Assembly: GCA_020054105.1 (NCBI GenBank)
Contig: JAGVLW010000081.1
Coordinates: 1-52,106 of the forward strand
Direction of reading: 5' to 3'
DNA: 52,106 bases
DNA from: Alphaproteobacteria bacterium
GTDB lineage: Bacteria; Pseudomonadota; Alphaproteobacteria; Rickettsiales; SXRF01
Numbering within the stretch: the stretch's first letter is position 1; every line of letters begins with the position of its first letter. The notes beneath the pieces are model-generated. The model did no database searches. It was given only the letters and a program-made list of their open reading frames with translations, and had not been told where the DNA came from. Shown piece after piece: positions 51,030 through 52,106 of this stretch. The position numbers and the translations under genes are program-made.

Positions 51030-52106
51030 ATGGCAAAAGACTATTACGACATCCTCGGCGTACCCAAAAACGCCAGCGCCGATGACCTGAAAAAGGCATA
51101 CCGCAAGCTTGCCATGCAGCATCACCCCGACAAGAATCCGGGGGATAAAAAAGCCGAGGAGAAGTTCAAGGAACTTTCCCACGCCTACGATATTCTATCC
51201 GACGACCAGAAACGCGCCGCTTACGACCGCTACGGCCACGACGCTTTTAACCAGGCGGGCATGGGCGGCGCAGGCGGCGGCGCGGGCGCGGGCGGTTTCG
51301 ATTTCTCGTCGGGCTTCGCCGATATTTTCGAGGATCTGTTCGGCATGGGCGCTAGCAGGCGCGGCGCCGGCAGCGGCGCCAACGCACAACCGCGCGGCTC
51401 CGATTTGCGTTATAATCTCAACATCTCGCTGGAAGAAGCGTTTGCGGGCAAGCAGGAAAATGTCACCATCACCACCTCGGTCACCTGCGACAATTGTAGC
51501 GGCAGCGGCGGCGAAAAAGGTACCAAGCCCACCACCTGCACCACCTGCAACGGCCAGGGGCGCGTTCGCGCCAGCCAGGGATTTTTCACCGTCGAGCGCA
51601 CCTGCCACACCTGCGGCGGCACCGGGAAAATCGTCAAGGATCCGTGCAAAAAATGCGCCGGGTCGGGGCGCATGCGCAAGGAAAAAACCTTGTCGGTCTC
51701 CATTCCCGCCGGCGTCGAGGAAGGTACGCGCATACGTCTTTCCGGCGAGGGCGAAGCCGGCATGCGCGGCGGCCCGGCGGGCGATCTGTATATTTTCATC
51801 GGGCTGAAGCCGCACCCGTTTTTCACCCGCGACGGCGCCGACATCCATTGCCAGGTGCCCATCAAAATGACCACCGCTACGCTCGGCGGCGCCGTCGAAG
51901 TGCCGACCATCGACGGCGCGCGCGTCAAAGTCACCATCCCCGAAGGCACGCAGCACGGCCATCAGATGCGCCTGCGCGGCAAGGGCATGAGCGTGCTACG
52001 CAGCGGCCATCGCGGCGACATGTATATCCATACGCTGGTGGAAACGCCGGTGCGGCTGAATAAAAAACAGCGCGAGCTCATCAAGGAATTCGACAAGGCC
52101 GGCGAC
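51030..52106 (+). CDS. dnaJ: Chaperone DnaJ, 3' truncated by window edge
   Basis: 359 codons visible, open to the last base. J domain with HHPDKN (HPD at 32-34), Gly/Phe region ([14 protein letters not shown]), four zinc-finger motifs [24 protein letters not shown] and CKKCAGSG, and the C-terminal peptide-binding domain to about residue 359. Only about 15-25 residues should be missing. Stimulates DnaK ATPase and delivers substrates. ATG at 51030 follows an unusual repeat spacer; no strong ribosome site is seen. Confidence 0.96.
   Translation, partial: MAKDYYDILGVPKNASADDLKKAYRKLAMQHHPDKNPGDKKAEEKFKELSHAYDILSDDQKRAAYDRYGHDAFNQAGMGGAGGGAGAGGFDFSSGFADIFEDLFGMGASRRGAGSGANAQPRGSDLRYNLNISLEEAFAGKQENVTITTSVTCDNCSGSGGEKGTKPTTCTTCNGQGRVRASQGFFTVERTCHTCGGTGKIVKDPCKKCAGSGRMRKEKTLSVSIPAGVEEGTRIRLSGEGEAGMRGGPAGDLYIFIGLKPHPFFTRDGADIHCQVPIKMTTATLGGAVEVPTIDGARVKVTIPEGTQHGHQMRLRGKGMSVLRSGHRGDMYIHTLVETPVRLNKKQRELIKEFDKAGD

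Noticed and set aside
50141..51031. Minus-strand ORF with DEQ repeats at the dnaK end
   Set aside because: The repeats are a reading of the 9-bp spacer array; the rest is antisense to dnaK.

Overview
The window looks like a chromosomal segment of a moderately GC-rich alphaproteobacterium. DnaK and DnaJ read as alphaproteobacterial, the NAD-dependent formate dehydrogenase is of the Pseudomonas sp. 101 type, and CsbD, DUF883, MHYT and YfiR-type signalling proteins sit together. I cannot name a genus from sequence alone. Genes are dense, with many 4-bp start/stop overlaps. Both ends are cut inside genes: cfa on the left and dnaJ on the right.

Layout. 0-5.5 kb: the end of a cyclopropane fatty acid synthase, an orphan OmpR/KdpE-type regulator, and a run of small envelope or stress-type genes (glycine-zipper lipoprotein, small membrane proteins, DUF883/YqjD-like, holin-like, secreted beta-sandwich-like, fasciclin, CsbD). 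Most have strong Shine-Dalgarno sites, and two share an exact 12-bp upstream motif. 5.6-10.5 kb: a sensory operon of TonB-dependent receptor, YfiR, hybrid histidine kinase and single-domain response regulator. 10.6-13.9 kb: a tandem OB-fold (YgiW-like) periplasmic protein, a phospholipase D/cardiolipin synthase-like enzyme coupled to an endonuclease/exonuclease/phosphatase protein, and MlaC. 14.0-19.6 kb: a divergent two-component cluster (kinase plus two receiver proteins on the minus strand; receiver plus MHYT-PAS-PAS hybrid kinase on the plus strand). The MHYT kinase is broken by an in-frame amber codon.

19.6-35.1 kb is a surface-polysaccharide locus. A seven-gene minus-strand operon holds a triple-domain glycosyltransferase, an ABC-2 exporter (permease and ATPase), a sulfotransferase-like protein, two FkbM methyltransferases and a polysaccharide pyruvyltransferase. 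A divergent plus-strand operon holds a polytopic membrane protein, WbqC, a frameshifted GT2, a NeuD-like acyltransferase, a beta-propeller glycosidase-like protein and a hexapeptide acetyltransferase. A sulfotransferase, a methyltransferase and a WecE-type sugar aminotransferase follow. The inferred product is an exported glycan carrying amino sugar, acyl, methyl, pyruvyl and perhaps sulfate or fucose decorations.

36.2-45.9 kb encodes complete histidine degradation by the five-step route (HutH, HutU, HutI, HutF, HutG), next to a formate dehydrogenase that can oxidise the formate released by HutG. A low-GC AlbA_2-type ATP-binding gene is wedged between hutU and hutH. 45.9-48.8 kb carries an HU-like gene, a tRNA-Ile(CAU), rpmE (L31), a GNAT gene and a small unknown gene. 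It also holds a concentration of long imperfect palindromes that share a GTAG/GTAC core. 49.0-52.1 kb is dnaK-dnaJ, with a hairpin-forming 9-bp repeat array between the two genes.
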